DNA from: Halosolutus amylolyticus
GTDB lineage: Archaea; Halobacteriota; Halobacteria; Halobacteriales; Natrialbaceae
Direction of reading: 5' to 3'
Assembly (NCBI RefSeq): GCF_023566055.1
Contig: NZ_JALIQP010000003.1
Location: forward strand, 186,001 to 250,000
DNA: 64,000 bases
The notes beneath the pieces are model-generated. The model had not been told where the DNA came from, made no database searches, and saw only the letters and a list, made by a program, of their open reading frames with translations. Within the stretch, counting starts at the first letter, position 1, and every line of letters begins with the position of its first letter. Both the position numbers and the translations under genes were made by a program. Shown here piece by piece: positions 34,114 to 43,043 of the stretch.

Positions 34114-35471
34114 TGTCCCTCCAGCAAACCCCCACGGAGTCGGCCGCGCAAACCGACTCGATCGTCGAGGTGCGGAACCTCCAGACGGCGTTCTTCACCG
34201 AGAAGGAGACCGTTCGAGCGGTCGACGGGGTCTCGTTCGACATCAGCCCGGGCGAGACCGTCGGGATCGTCGGCGAGAGTGGTTCGGGGAAGAGCGTCAC
34301 CGCCAGGTCGATCATGCGGCTCATCGACTCCCCCGGACGGATCCTCGACGGCAGTAGTATCCGGTTCAATCACCTCGAAACGGTCCGGGAGTACGCCTCG
34401 TCGTTCCCCGGTCGAACCGTCGAACTCGACTCGATCGCGGCCGAGTACGATCCGGTCACGCTGTTCGAGCGTGGAACGATCGACGCCACGCCGGCGGCGT
34501 TCGGGTACGACAGCGCGGCCGAGGTGCCGCTCGCGGACGTCGTCGCCGCCGGATACGGCGACGAACTCGGCCTCGTCGACGAGGACGACTGCGTGTTCGT
34601 CACGGAGGGCAGTGCCGACGACCCCGAGAACATCACGGACGGGTTCGTCGAGATCACCCGTCTCAGTGGCGAGCCACAGCGGCTCATGCGCGGCGGCCGG
34701 ATCGCGATGGTGTTCCAGGACCCGCTGACGAGTCTCAATCCCGTCTACACGGTCGGGAACCAGATCAAGGAGGCGCTCCGTCTCCACCAGGGTCTGAAAG
34801 GCGAGGAAGCGACCCAGGAAGCGGCGAGCCTGCTCGAGGACGTCGGGATTCCCGACGCGCGCCGGCGCGTGAACGAGTATCCCCACCAGTTCTCCGGCGG
34901 GATGCGCCAGCGTGCCGTGATCGCGATGGCGCTGGCCTGCGATCCGGAGGTGTTGATCTGTGACGAGCCGACGACGGCGCTGGACGTGACGATCCAGGCC
35001 CAGATCCTCGACCTGCTGGCCGACCTGCAGGAAGAGCGCGACCTCGGGATGATGTTCATCACCCACGACATGGGCGTCATCGCGGAGATCGCCGATCGGG
35101 TAAACGTCATGTACGCCGGCGAGGTCGTCGAGACGGCCGACGTCGAGACGCTGTTCGCGAACCCGGCACACCCCTACACGCAGGGCCTCCTCCAGTCGAT
35201 TCCGGGACGGCAGACCGGCGATCGGCTCCAGACGATCGAAGGCAACGTGCCGACCCCGAACGAACCGGCGACCTACTGCCGGTTCGCGCCCCGGTGTCCG
35301 AAGGCGTTCGACGAGTGTGAGGCGGTTCACCCCGCCTCGGTTCCGGTCGACGAGGACGCGGACGGCCACACCGCGGCCTGTCTGCTCTGTCCGGAACACC
35401 TGTCGACTGCAGACGCGGTGGCCGAGCATCGACGACGAAATTCGAGGCAGAACGGAGGCGAGAACGAATGA
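34113..35471 (+). CDS. Peptide ABC transporter ATPase, DppD type, with insertion after Walker A
   Basis: 452 residues. Walker A is GESGSGKS (54-61), Q-loop Gln202, signature FSGGMRQR, Walker [13 protein letters not shown]. Between Walker A and the Q-loop there are 142 residues against 51 in the second-system homologue: about 90 extra residues (roughly 88-178, acidic, e.g. [18 protein letters not shown]). The C-terminal motif [15 protein letters not shown]...HTAACLLC keeps the four cysteines of the oligopeptide/dipeptide C-terminal domain. It pairs with the DppF-type ATPase downstream (ATGA overlap). Confidence 0.9.
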   Translation: MSLQQTPTESAAQTDSIVEVRNLQTAFFTEKETVRAVDGVSFDISPGETVGIVGESGSGKSVTARSIMRLIDSPGRILDGSSIRFNHLETVREYASSFPGRTVELDSIAAEYDPVTLFERGTIDATPAAFGYDSAAEVPLADVVAAGYGDELGLVDEDDCVFVTEGSADDPENITDGFVEITRLSGEPQRLMRGGRIAMVFQDPLTSLNPVYTVGNQIKEALRLHQGLKGEEATQEAASLLEDVGIPDARRRVNEYPHQFSGGMRQRAVIAMALACDPEVLICDEPTTALDVTIQAQILDLLADLQEERDLGMMFITHDMGVIAEIADRVNVMYAGEVVETADVETLFANPAHPYTQGLLQSIPGRQTGDRLQTIEGNVPTPNEPATYCRFAPRCPKAFDECEAVHPASVPVDEDADGHTAACLLCPEHLSTADAVAEHRRRNSRQNGGENE

Positions 35472-36820
35472 GCAAGGAACTGAGTCAGGAGGCGAGCGCG
35501 CTCGAGACCGAGACGTCGACCGACGCCGACGGAGAGGCGATGATCGAGGTCAATGGCCTGAAAACCTACTACGACGACGGCGGGCTGTTCGGCGGCACGC
35601 CGGTCAAGGCGGTCGACGGCGTCACGTTCGACATCCGCCGCGGCGAGACGCTCGGACTGGTCGGCGAGTCCGGCTGTGGGAAGACGACCCTTGGCCGGAC
35701 GCTCATCCAGCTCGAGGACGCGACCGACGGCGAGGTCCTGTTCGACGGGACCGACATCACACAACTCAGCGGTGACGACCTCCACGAGTGGCGACGGAAC
35801 GCACAGATGGTGTTCCAGGACCCCGAGTCGAGTCTCAACGACCGGATGACGATCGGCGAGATCGTCCGCGAACCGCTCGACGTCCACGAGTGGGGGACGC
35901 CACGCACGCGGCGCGAGCGGGTCAAGGAGTTGCTCGACACCGTCGGACTCCAGCGCGAGCACTACTACCGCTATCCCCACCAGTTCTCCGGCGGCCAGCG
36001 CCAGCGGATCGGGATCGCCCGGACCCTGGCGCTCGAACCGGACTTCGTCGTGCTCGACGAACCGGTGTCGGCGCTGGACGTCTCCGTCCAGGCCGAAATC
36101 ATCAACCTGCTCGAGGACCTGCAGGAGGAGTTCGGGCTGACGTACCTGTTCATCGCACACGACCTCTCGGTCGTGCGCCACATCTGCGATCGGGTCGCAG
36201 TGATGTACCTCGGGAACATCATGGAACTCGGCCCGACCGAGGAACTGTTCACCGACCCGTCGAACCCGTACACGCAGGCGCTCCTGTCGGCGATTCCCGA
36301 ACCGGACCCGACGAGCACGCGCGAACGCATCACGCTCCACGGGACGCCGCCGAACCCGCGGTACCCACCCTCCGGCTGTCCGTTCAGCACGCGCTGTCCG
36401 GCGCGGATCCGACCGGAAGAGTACCGCGACCTCGACGACGAACTCTGGGTGCGGATCAACACCCTCCGGGAAGTGCTCAGCGAGCGCAAGCGCGCGGAAC
36501 GATCGATCCGCGAGCGAATCCGTGAGAAAGTCGGGAAAGACACGCGCTTTGCGACGATCGAAGAGACGTACGACGAACTGTTCGGCGACCAGGACGTGCC
36601 GTCGCGCGTCGAGTCCGTGCTGACCGAAATCGCTGAGCACGCGCGCGCGAACGACGAGAGTGCTGCGATCGCCCTCCTCGACGAGGAGTTCGGCAGTATC
36701 TGCGAGAGCGAATCGCCGGCGTATCACACCGTGTCCCGTAACGGGAAGCAGAGCTACTGTCATCGCCACGAGGACGGGTACCGGACGTCCGAGGCCGTCC
36801 TCGATCACCGGCATCGGTGA
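35468..36820 (+). CDS. Peptide ABC transporter ATPase, DppF type, with split C-terminal cysteine motif
   Basis: 450 residues. [28 protein letters not shown] and [11 protein letters not shown] mark a complete ATPase. After GCPFSTRCP the normal short spacer to the next cysteine is replaced by about 100 charged, helical residues ([39 protein letters not shown]), before [14 protein letters not shown] and SYCHRHED. The paralogue at 38257-39594 has a comparable insertion at the same place. The stop overlaps a possible GTG start of the next gene. Confidence 0.9.
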   Translation: MSKELSQEASALETETSTDADGEAMIEVNGLKTYYDDGGLFGGTPVKAVDGVTFDIRRGETLGLVGESGCGKTTLGRTLIQLEDATDGEVLFDGTDITQLSGDDLHEWRRNAQMVFQDPESSLNDRMTIGEIVREPLDVHEWGTPRTRRERVKELLDTVGLQREHYYRYPHQFSGGQRQRIGIARTLALEPDFVVLDEPVSALDVSVQAEIINLLEDLQEEFGLTYLFIAHDLSVVRHICDRVAVMYLGNIMELGPTEELFTDPSNPYTQALLSAIPEPDPTSTRERITLHGTPPNPRYPPSGCPFSTRCPARIRPEEYRDLDDELWVRINTLREVLSERKRAERSIRERIREKVGKDTRFATIEETYDELFGDQDVPSRVESVLTEIAEHARANDESAAIALLDEEFGSICESESPAYHTVSRNGKQSYCHRHEDGYRTSEAVLDHRHR

Positions 36821-36822
36821 CG

Positions 36823-37266
36823 ATGCCGGCGCGCGACTCGATGGGGGAGCGATTTCGATCACTCGCTCGAATCTGGGCGGACGCGCTCACGTACGCCCTC
36901 GCGGTGACTGCCGTGGCTGCCGTCGCCGCCCTGGTGCTCAGCGTCGCGACCGGGGGCGGACTCGTCCGCACGAAGGCGTTCCTTTTCGTCGGCGGCTGGG
37001 TGCTTCTCGCCTACGCGACGGTTCGGCTGTGGCCGACCTCGCCGGAGGACGTCGGGGACCCCCAGCGGAATCGCGTCGGCGAATCGTTGCCCGAAACGGA
37101 GACGTCGACGCGGTTCCAGACGTTCGTCCGGCGCCTGCCGCCGATGCGATGGATCCAGTCGCCGCCGCCCGAGGATCGAATGACGACACAGGGGAAGCTC
37201 CTGCTCGGCAGTCTCCTGGTGTTGTTGCTGTCGTTCCTGCTGGAGACCGTCTTCGGTGTCGGCTGA
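36823..37266 (+). CDS. Small membrane protein downstream of the peptide transporter
   Basis: 147 residues from ATG 36823; a GTG at 36817 overlapping the upstream stop (GTGA) is an equally possible start. Three hydrophobic helices can be seen: YALAVTAVAAVAALVLSVAT, AFLFVGGWVLLAYATVRLWP and LLLGSLLVLLLSFLLETVFG. The middle of the protein is an acidic, Pro-rich loop. Not recognised; its tight coupling to the ATPase gene suggests it belongs to the transporter operon. Confidence 0.7.
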   Translation: MPARDSMGERFRSLARIWADALTYALAVTAVAAVAALVLSVATGGGLVRTKAFLFVGGWVLLAYATVRLWPTSPEDVGDPQRNRVGESLPETETSTRFQTFVRRLPPMRWIQSPPPEDRMTTQGKLLLGSLLVLLLSFLLETVFGVG

Positions 37267-37326
37267 GCCGCCGTTCCCTGGATCGGTCCGAAAAGAGTTA
37301 TCCGGTTCCCACCACCACAGTCGAGT

Positions 37327-37848
37327 ATGATCGACGACCCCGACGTTTCTGATCCCCGGATCGCCCGCCAACAGGATCCCCAGGGAGTGCAGACGGAAGC
37401 CTGGAAACGAACGCTCGAAGACATGGAGGCGATCGCCGAGAGTCGCCGCGACGACGGGTGGGAGGTCGTCACCATCATGGCCGCCCACACCGACACCGTG
37501 AGTCGTGACATGGGCGAAGAGGACACGTTCGGGCTCATGCACGTCGTGCCGAACAATTACGTCGACAGATTCACCGACGTCTACGACAGCGACGAGTTCA
37601 CCGAGTACCTGGCGTACGGGACCGACGTCAACGGATTCATGTTCGTCGTGACCGAGCTGATCGATCCGCCGGCCGAGCGATCGATCCTGATCGCCAGCCG
37701 GTACGACATGACTCGCGCCGAGGGCATGATCAACGCCGCGGAAGACGCGGGCGTCCTGTACACGCACCTCAAGACGATCGACGGGACGATCATCGGCTCG
37801 TTCGAGCACGAGGAGTACGAACCGCTGATTTCCCGGCCGAACGCGTAG
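37327..37848 (+). CDS. Conserved haloarchaeal protein of unknown function
   Basis: 173 residues, soluble and acidic, without signal or helices in the membrane. It has ESRRDDGWEVVTIMAAHTDT near residue 45 and VNGFMFVVTELIDPPAERSI in the middle, and resembles a family of haloarchaeal proteins of unknown function (DUF7529-like). It carries its own upstream AT-rich gttatccgg about 27 bases before the ATG. Its place at the convergence of two transporter operons gives no clear clue. Confidence 0.7.
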   Translation: MIDDPDVSDPRIARQQDPQGVQTEAWKRTLEDMEAIAESRRDDGWEVVTIMAAHTDTVSRDMGEEDTFGLMHVVPNNYVDRFTDVYDSDEFTEYLAYGTDVNGFMFVVTELIDPPAERSILIASRYDMTRAEGMINAAEDAGVLYTHLKTIDGTIIGSFEHEEYEPLISRPNA

Positions 37849-37923
37849 CGCGCGTCGCCCGGCACCGGTCGGCGGCAGTCGTTCCGTGTCCCAATTCGGC
37901 GGTTGCGAGGCGATCGCCGCCCC

Positions 37924-38184
37924 TCACGACGGCAGGTCACCGACCGACGCCCGGAAGATCGCACCCAACACTATCGCGATCGAGACCAGCCCGAACGCGA
38001 GGACCAGTGCGACGTTCGCGAGCACGTAACTCCCCAGCAGCGCGGCCACCAGACCGACGGCGGTAAGCGCGACTGCGGCGACGGCGAGGGCGACGCCGAC
38101 CTGTCCGAGTGCTCCGAGCGAGCGCGGTGGCTCCCCGGCGTCCGTCGGGGCCGGGGAACCCTCGTCGACACCGTCTCGGTCCAT
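37924..38184 (-). CDS. Small two-helix membrane protein
   Basis: 86 residues. After a hydrophilic N-terminus come two helices (VGVALAVAAVALTAVGLVAA and VLANVALVLAFGLVSIAIVL). Typical haloarchaeal small membrane protein, not assignable. It lies downstream of the reverse-strand peptide operon, 72 bases after the DppF stop, and may be on the same transcript. Confidence 0.6.
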   Translation of the reverse strand: MDRDGVDEGSPAPTDAGEPPRSLGALGQVGVALAVAAVALTAVGLVAALLGSYVLANVALVLAFGLVSIAIVLGAIFRASVGDLPS

Positions 38185-38256
38185 ACGCTCCCGTCTCGGG
38201 AGCGGACCAAAAAATCCACTGCGACGAGACGATTCGAACGGGGGAACGCCGCCGGC

Positions 38257-39594
38257 TCACTCCGTCAGTCGGAGTTCGTCGGGTTCCGCCGGGGCGTCGT
38301 CGAGGAGATGGCAGGCGGCCTCCTGGCCGCCGCTACAGCCCTCGAGTTCCGGTTTCTCGCGTTCGCAGACGGTCGTGAATTCCTCCGCGAGACGCGCTTT
38401 CGCGCGCTCGGCCTCGCCCTCGAGGATCGCGTCGAGCGCGTCGTCGACCGCCGCCTCGGCACGCGGATCGTCCAGGCGATCGGGAACGTCGTACTCGGTC
38501 CGGATCCACCGTTTGCAGTCCGCGTCGTCGATCGCGTCCGGTGACGGGTCCTCGAGACCCTCGTATTCGCCGTCCGATTCCAGCACGCCCACCTCGACGA
38601 TGCTCTCTACGTCGATCGACTCGCGCTCGACCTGTTTGCGGAAGTTGAGGACGGCTCGCCAGATCTCCTGTGGGAGATCGATCCCCGACGGCGGGATCAC
38701 CTCCGGACAGCGCGTGTGGAACCGACAGCCGCTCGGCGGGTCCGACGGGTCCGGGACGTCGCCGGTGAGTTCGACGCCGAGACCCCGATCCGTCGGGTCG
38801 GGCGTCGGGATAGCGGACAGCAGCGCCCGCGTGTAGGGGTGCTGTGGATTCGAGAACAGCTCCTCGGTCGGCCCGACCTCCACGAACTCGCCCAGGTACA
38901 TCACCGCGACGCGGTCACACACCTGGCGGACGACGCCCAGATCGTGACTGATGATGAGTACCGTCAGCCCCAGTTCTCGCTGGAACTCGTCGATGAGTCG
39001 GAGGATCTCCGACTGGACGGAGACGTCGAGCGCGGAGACGGGTTCGTCGGCCACGATGAGTTTCGGGTTCACCGCGAGCGCCCGGGCCAGCCCGATCCGC
39101 TGTTTTTGGCCCCCCGAGAACTCGTGTGGATACCGTTTCATGTCCGACGCCGAGAGGCCGACCCGTTCCAGGAGGTCGGCGACGATCTCCCGGCGTCGAT
39201 GGCGATCGGTCATCCCCTGCACGACGAGCGGTTCCGCGACGGCGTCGCCGACGTTCATCCGGGGATCGAAACTCGAGTCCGGGTCTTGGAAGATCAACTG
39301 GACCTCGCGGCGGAACTGACGGAGTTCCGCCGCGTCGTACTTGAGGATGTTCTCGCCCTCGAAGCGGACCTCGCCGTCCGTCGGCTCCTCCAGGCGAACC
39401 ATCGACGCCGCCGCGGTGGACTTGCCACACCCGGACTCGCCGACGATGCCGAACGTCTCGCCGCGTTCGAGTTCGAGGCTGATCCCGTCGACCGCACGGG
39501 CCCGGCCGACTTCGGTGTTCAGTACTCCCTCGGTGATCGGATAGTGTTTTTTCAGCCCGTCGACGCGGAGCAGCGAGTCGTCGGAGCGGCTCAT
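38257..39594 (-). CDS. Peptide ABC transporter ATPase, DppF type (second system), with split C-terminal cysteine motif
   Basis: 445 residues. GESGCGKST, FSGGQKQRIGLARALAVNPK and [12 protein letters not shown] are intact. As in the first system, the C-terminal motif GCRFHTRCP is separated from the next conserved cysteine pair (TTVCEREKPELE ... AACHLL) by about 113 residues, including VESIVEVGVLESDGEYEG and RAEAAVDDALDAILEGEAER. Its start overlaps the DppD stop (ATGA). It provides ATP hydrolysis with the DppD-type partner. Confidence 0.9.
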   Translation of the reverse strand: MSRSDDSLLRVDGLKKHYPITEGVLNTEVGRARAVDGISLELERGETFGIVGESGCGKSTAAASMVRLEEPTDGEVRFEGENILKYDAAELRQFRREVQLIFQDPDSSFDPRMNVGDAVAEPLVVQGMTDRHRRREIVADLLERVGLSASDMKRYPHEFSGGQKQRIGLARALAVNPKLIVADEPVSALDVSVQSEILRLIDEFQRELGLTVLIISHDLGVVRQVCDRVAVMYLGEFVEVGPTEELFSNPQHPYTRALLSAIPTPDPTDRGLGVELTGDVPDPSDPPSGCRFHTRCPEVIPPSGIDLPQEIWRAVLNFRKQVERESIDVESIVEVGVLESDGEYEGLEDPSPDAIDDADCKRWIRTEYDVPDRLDDPRAEAAVDDALDAILEGEAERAKARLAEEFTTVCEREKPELEGCSGGQEAACHLLDDAPAEPDELRLTE

Positions 39595-40700
39595 CGTCGG
39601 TCACCCCGCTCGACGCCGTCGGACGGGGACGGCGATCCGGCCGGTTCCAGGTCGGCGTTCAGGACGGTACTCGAATCTCGCCCCGGTTCGAAGTGAACGC
39701 AGGACGTCGTGTGATCGGGCGCGTCCCCCACCTGGTGCATCCGCGGTTGCTCGTCGGTTCGACAGGCGTCGATCGCGTGCGGACAGCGATCCGCGAACCG
39801 GCAGCCGGGCGGCGGCGACCGGGGATCCGGGAGATCGCCGGGGATACCACCGATCCCGCCTCTGCCGGGGAGACAGTCGAGGAGCGCCCGGGTGTAGGGA
39901 TGGGCGGGCGTCTCGAAGACGTCCACGACCGATCCCTTCTCCATGATCTTCCCGGCGTACATCACGGCCACGCGATCGGCGATTTCGGCGACGACGCCGA
40001 GGTCGTGCGTGATGAACAGCATCCCCATGTCCCGTTGCTCCTGGAGTTCCTTGAGCAGCTTCAGGATCTGGGCCTGGATCGTCACGTCCAGCGCCGTCGT
40101 CGGCTCGTCGGCGATCAGCAGGTCCGGTTCGCAGGCCAGCGCGATCGCGATGAGCACGCGCTGTTTCATCCCGCCGGAGAACTCGTGTGGGTAATCGTCG
40201 AGTCGGGAACTCGCCTCGGGAATACCCACCTGCGTGAGCAACTCGACGGCGCGCTCGCGGGCCTCGGATTTGGTGACGTCGGCGTGGAGTTGAATCGCTT
40301 CGCGGATCTGCCAGCCGATCGTGTACACCGGGTTCAGCGCACCCTGCGGGTTCTGGAAGATGTGGCTCACCTCGGCGCCCCGGACCTGGCGGAGTTCGTC
40401 GTCGGACAGTTCCGTGATCTCCCGCCCGTTGATCCGGATCGACCCCTCGGGAATGTAGCCGGGCGGGGACTTGAACAGCCGCGTGATCGCTTCGCTGGTG
40501 ACGGTCTTTCCCGATCCGCTTTCGCCGACGATCGCGACAGTTTCGCCGGGTTCGACGGAGAGGGAGACCCCGTCGACCGCTCGCACGTCTTCGCTGTCCG
40601 TCCTGAAGTACGTGTGGAGGTTCGAGATCTCCAGGAGCGGGCGATCGTCCTGCCTGGTCGATACGTGGGCGTCGGTCGTGTCGTCGTCTCGTGTACTCAT
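39591..40700 (-). CDS. Peptide ABC transporter ATPase, DppD type (second system)
   Basis: 369 residues from [48 protein letters not shown] and [12 protein letters not shown] are intact, Walker A to Q-loop spacing is normal (51), and the C-terminal cysteines [15 protein letters not shown]...TTSC are in the usual arrangement. It overlaps the DppC stop (ATGA). The frame stays open for another 400 codons upstream, but that part is antisense-like low complexity and was excluded. Confidence 0.9.
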   Translation of the reverse strand: MSTRDDDTTDAHVSTRQDDRPLLEISNLHTYFRTDSEDVRAVDGVSLSVEPGETVAIVGESGSGKTVTSEAITRLFKSPPGYIPEGSIRINGREITELSDDELRQVRGAEVSHIFQNPQGALNPVYTIGWQIREAIQLHADVTKSEARERAVELLTQVGIPEASSRLDDYPHEFSGGMKQRVLIAIALACEPDLLIADEPTTALDVTIQAQILKLLKELQEQRDMGMLFITHDLGVVAEIADRVAVMYAGKIMEKGSVVDVFETPAHPYTRALLDCLPGRGGIGGIPGDLPDPRSPPPGCRFADRCPHAIDACRTDEQPRMHQVGDAPDHTTSCVHFEPGRDSSTVLNADLEPAGSPSPSDGVERGDRR

Positions 40701-41932
40701 TCTCCACTCCCTCCGTGTCTCGGGTCGAGCGCGTCCCGGAGCGCGTCGCCGAGGAAGTTGAACGCGAGGATGGTGAAAAACAGGAATCCACCCGGGATCG
40801 TCGAGATCCACCACGCGGTGCCGAGTTGATCGCGACCGTCCGCGATCAGCCGCCCCCACGACGGAACCGTGGGGTCCCCGAGGCCGAGGAACGCGATCGC
40901 GGCCTCGGCCAGGATGATCGACGGGATCGTCAGCGTCGCGGCGGTGATGAGGCTGTTCGAGATATTCGGCAGGAGGTGTCGACGGATCGTCCAGACGCTC
41001 GATGCGCCGGCGTTCTTCGCGGCCTGCATGTACGGCTCCTCGCGGCGCTGGAGCGCCTCCGAGCGCATGATCCGGGCGGAGGATCCCCACCCGAACAGGC
41101 CGAAGATGAGGATCAGCACGAACAGGCTGCCGCCGATCGTGTACGCGAGCAACAGGAACAGGAAGAACGTCGGGAACGTCATCTGGATGTCGACGTACCG
41201 CATCAGCACCTCGTCGACGAGGCCGCCGTAGTAGGCGGCCGTCAGGCCGACCGCCGCCGCGACGGAGATGCTCATCAGGGTCGCGATCAGTCCGACCTGC
41301 ATGCTCACTTCCATCCCGTAGATGCTCGACAGCAGGATGTCCTCGCCCGATGAGGTCGTCCCGAGCGGGTGCTGCCAGCTTCCCTGACACATCGTCACGC
41401 CGTCGACCATCGTCGTCCCGCCGGCACAGGTCGTCCCGGCGTTGTACGCTTCGATCGAACCCCAGACCGGCGGCTGGTTCTCCAGCCCCGGCGTCGGTCC
41501 GGGTTCCGGCAGGACGCGCGGGCCAATAATGCCGATCGCGAAGGTCACGATCAGGTAGAGCCCGCTGATGACGGCCGCCTTGTTCTTCCGGAACTCCTTC
41601 CAGTAGTAGCGGGTCATCCGCGGGTTCTCGTACAGCGGGACGACACCGTAGTACAGGAGGACGAGTAGCGTGAACGACCACAGCCAGTCGACCGGCGAGA
41701 CCGGTCCGAGAACCGGGAACGTCGCCTGTCCGGTTTCGGCGACGAACCGGGTGTAGAGGTCGTACGCCACGCCGATCGTCCACAGGCTCACGACGACGAG
41801 CCAGGCGACCTGTTTTTTCGATCGCGCCACGCCGTCGGCGTCGATCTCGTCCCAGTCGACCCGCTCGAACGTCGCATCCCCGGGTGCGGTACCGCCGTCC
41901 GTCTCCGTCCGCGTGTCCGTATCCTCGCCCAT
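40697..41932 (-). CDS. Peptide ABC transporter permease, DppC type (second system)
   Basis: 411 residues. Cytoplasmic N-terminus with two helices (VAWLVVVSLWTIGVAYDLYT, WLWSFTLLVLLYYGVVPLYE), then the normal core from FRKNKAAVISGLYLIVTFAI. PLGTTSSGEDILLSSIYGME and the EAA-like KNAGASSVWTIRRHLLPNIS follow. The N-terminal extension is about 100 residues, shorter than in the first system. It is coupled to DppB by TAATG and to DppD by ATGA. Confidence 0.9.
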   Translation of the reverse strand: MGEDTDTRTETDGGTAPGDATFERVDWDEIDADGVARSKKQVAWLVVVSLWTIGVAYDLYTRFVAETGQATFPVLGPVSPVDWLWSFTLLVLLYYGVVPLYENPRMTRYYWKEFRKNKAAVISGLYLIVTFAIGIIGPRVLPEPGPTPGLENQPPVWGSIEAYNAGTTCAGGTTMVDGVTMCQGSWQHPLGTTSSGEDILLSSIYGMEVSMQVGLIATLMSISVAAAVGLTAAYYGGLVDEVLMRYVDIQMTFPTFFLFLLLAYTIGGSLFVLILIFGLFGWGSSARIMRSEALQRREEPYMQAAKNAGASSVWTIRRHLLPNISNSLITAATLTIPSIILAEAAIAFLGLGDPTVPSWGRLIADGRDQLGTAWWISTIPGGFLFFTILAFNFLGDALRDALDPRHGGSGE

Positions 41933-42996
41933 TAGCGATCACCGTAGTCGATCCGCGGGTCGAGCACCGCGTACATGATGTCCTCGATCAGGTTGCCGAC
42001 GATCGCGACGAACGTCGGCAGGAGGATCGTTATCGCGACCAGATCGGTATCCTGCCTGATGATGGCCTGGAACGACGCCAGCCCGATGCCGGGGATCCCG
42101 AACACCACCTCGATCAGGTACGAGCCGAACAGGACCAGTCCGAGGATCCGCCCGACGAGGATCGTCATCAACGGAATCGACGCCGGCCGGAAGATGTGCC
42201 TGGCGACGATCGCCCGGTCACTGACGCCTTTCGACTTCGCGGTCTTGACGAAGTCGGCGTCGACGTACTCGAGCGCTTCCGCGCGCGCGTAGCGCATGAC
42301 GGAGGCGATCGCGCCCGTCATCAGCACGAACGTCGGCAGGATGAGCTGTTTGAGGTTCGCCGGACTGAGGATGCCGACGTAGCGCTCGCCCTCGAAGTCC
42401 TGACGGAAGAACGCCGGGTGGTCGGAGCCGGCGGTCTCCAGCAGCGTCCAGCTCCCGTCGGCCGCCTTCGGGAGTGCCTCGTTCCAGCCGATCGGCACCC
42501 AGCCGAGCCACGATCCGAAGACGACGAGCAACACGATCCCGAACCAGAAGTTCGGAATGCTGATTCCGAAGAAGGCGGCGAACGTCGCCGCGTAGTCTTT
42601 CTTCGTGTACTGGTTGACCGCCGAGTAGAGCCCGATCACGGTCCCGATGATCGTCGAGAGAACGATCGCGGGAACGCCGTACAGCAACGAGTACGGCACG
42701 GTATCACGGACGACGTCGATGACCGGCTGACTGTACTCGTAGGACCAGCCCCAGTCACCCTGGAAGACGTTCGTCATGAAGTCGACGTATCGTTCGTGAA
42801 ACGGTCGATCCAGGCCGAGCCGTTCCTTCTCGGCTTGGACTGCGGTTTCGACGTCCACGTCGTTCACTGCCGCCTGGAACTCCGCCTGCATGATCTGCTG
42901 GTTCGGCACCTGGTCCATCAGTACGAACGTGATCGTGAGGATGATGAACGAGGCAAAGGCGGCCCAGAGCGTCCGACGAATGATATACCATTTCAT
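41932..42996 (-). CDS. Peptide ABC transporter permease, DppB type (second system)
   Basis: 354 residues. A typical start (MKWYIIRRTLWAAFASFIIL) is followed by LGLDRPFHERYVDFMTNVFQ, a DppB loop FFGISIPNFWFGIVLLVVFG, and the EAA-like TAKSKGVSDRAIVARHIFRP. It partners the DppC-type subunit encoded directly downstream. It lies 47 bases after the binding-protein gene, with no promoter visible in the gap. Confidence 0.9.
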   Translation of the reverse strand: MKWYIIRRTLWAAFASFIILTITFVLMDQVPNQQIMQAEFQAAVNDVDVETAVQAEKERLGLDRPFHERYVDFMTNVFQGDWGWSYEYSQPVIDVVRDTVPYSLLYGVPAIVLSTIIGTVIGLYSAVNQYTKKDYAATFAAFFGISIPNFWFGIVLLVVFGSWLGWVPIGWNEALPKAADGSWTLLETAGSDHPAFFRQDFEGERYVGILSPANLKQLILPTFVLMTGAIASVMRYARAEALEYVDADFVKTAKSKGVSDRAIVARHIFRPASIPLMTILVGRILGLVLFGSYLIEVVFGIPGIGLASFQAIIRQDTDLVAITILLPTFVAIVGNLIEDIMYAVLDPRIDYGDR

Positions 42997-43043
42997 AGAG
43001 AGTGTATTGGAAAACTCCGTGCTGTGTTCGTAGTCCGCGCGGC

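Noticed and set aside
40701-41942. N-terminal 400-residue extension of the second DppD ATPase
   Set aside because: The extension is the shifted frame of the DppC permease gene, and ATG 40700 gives a normal ATPase with ATGA coupling.
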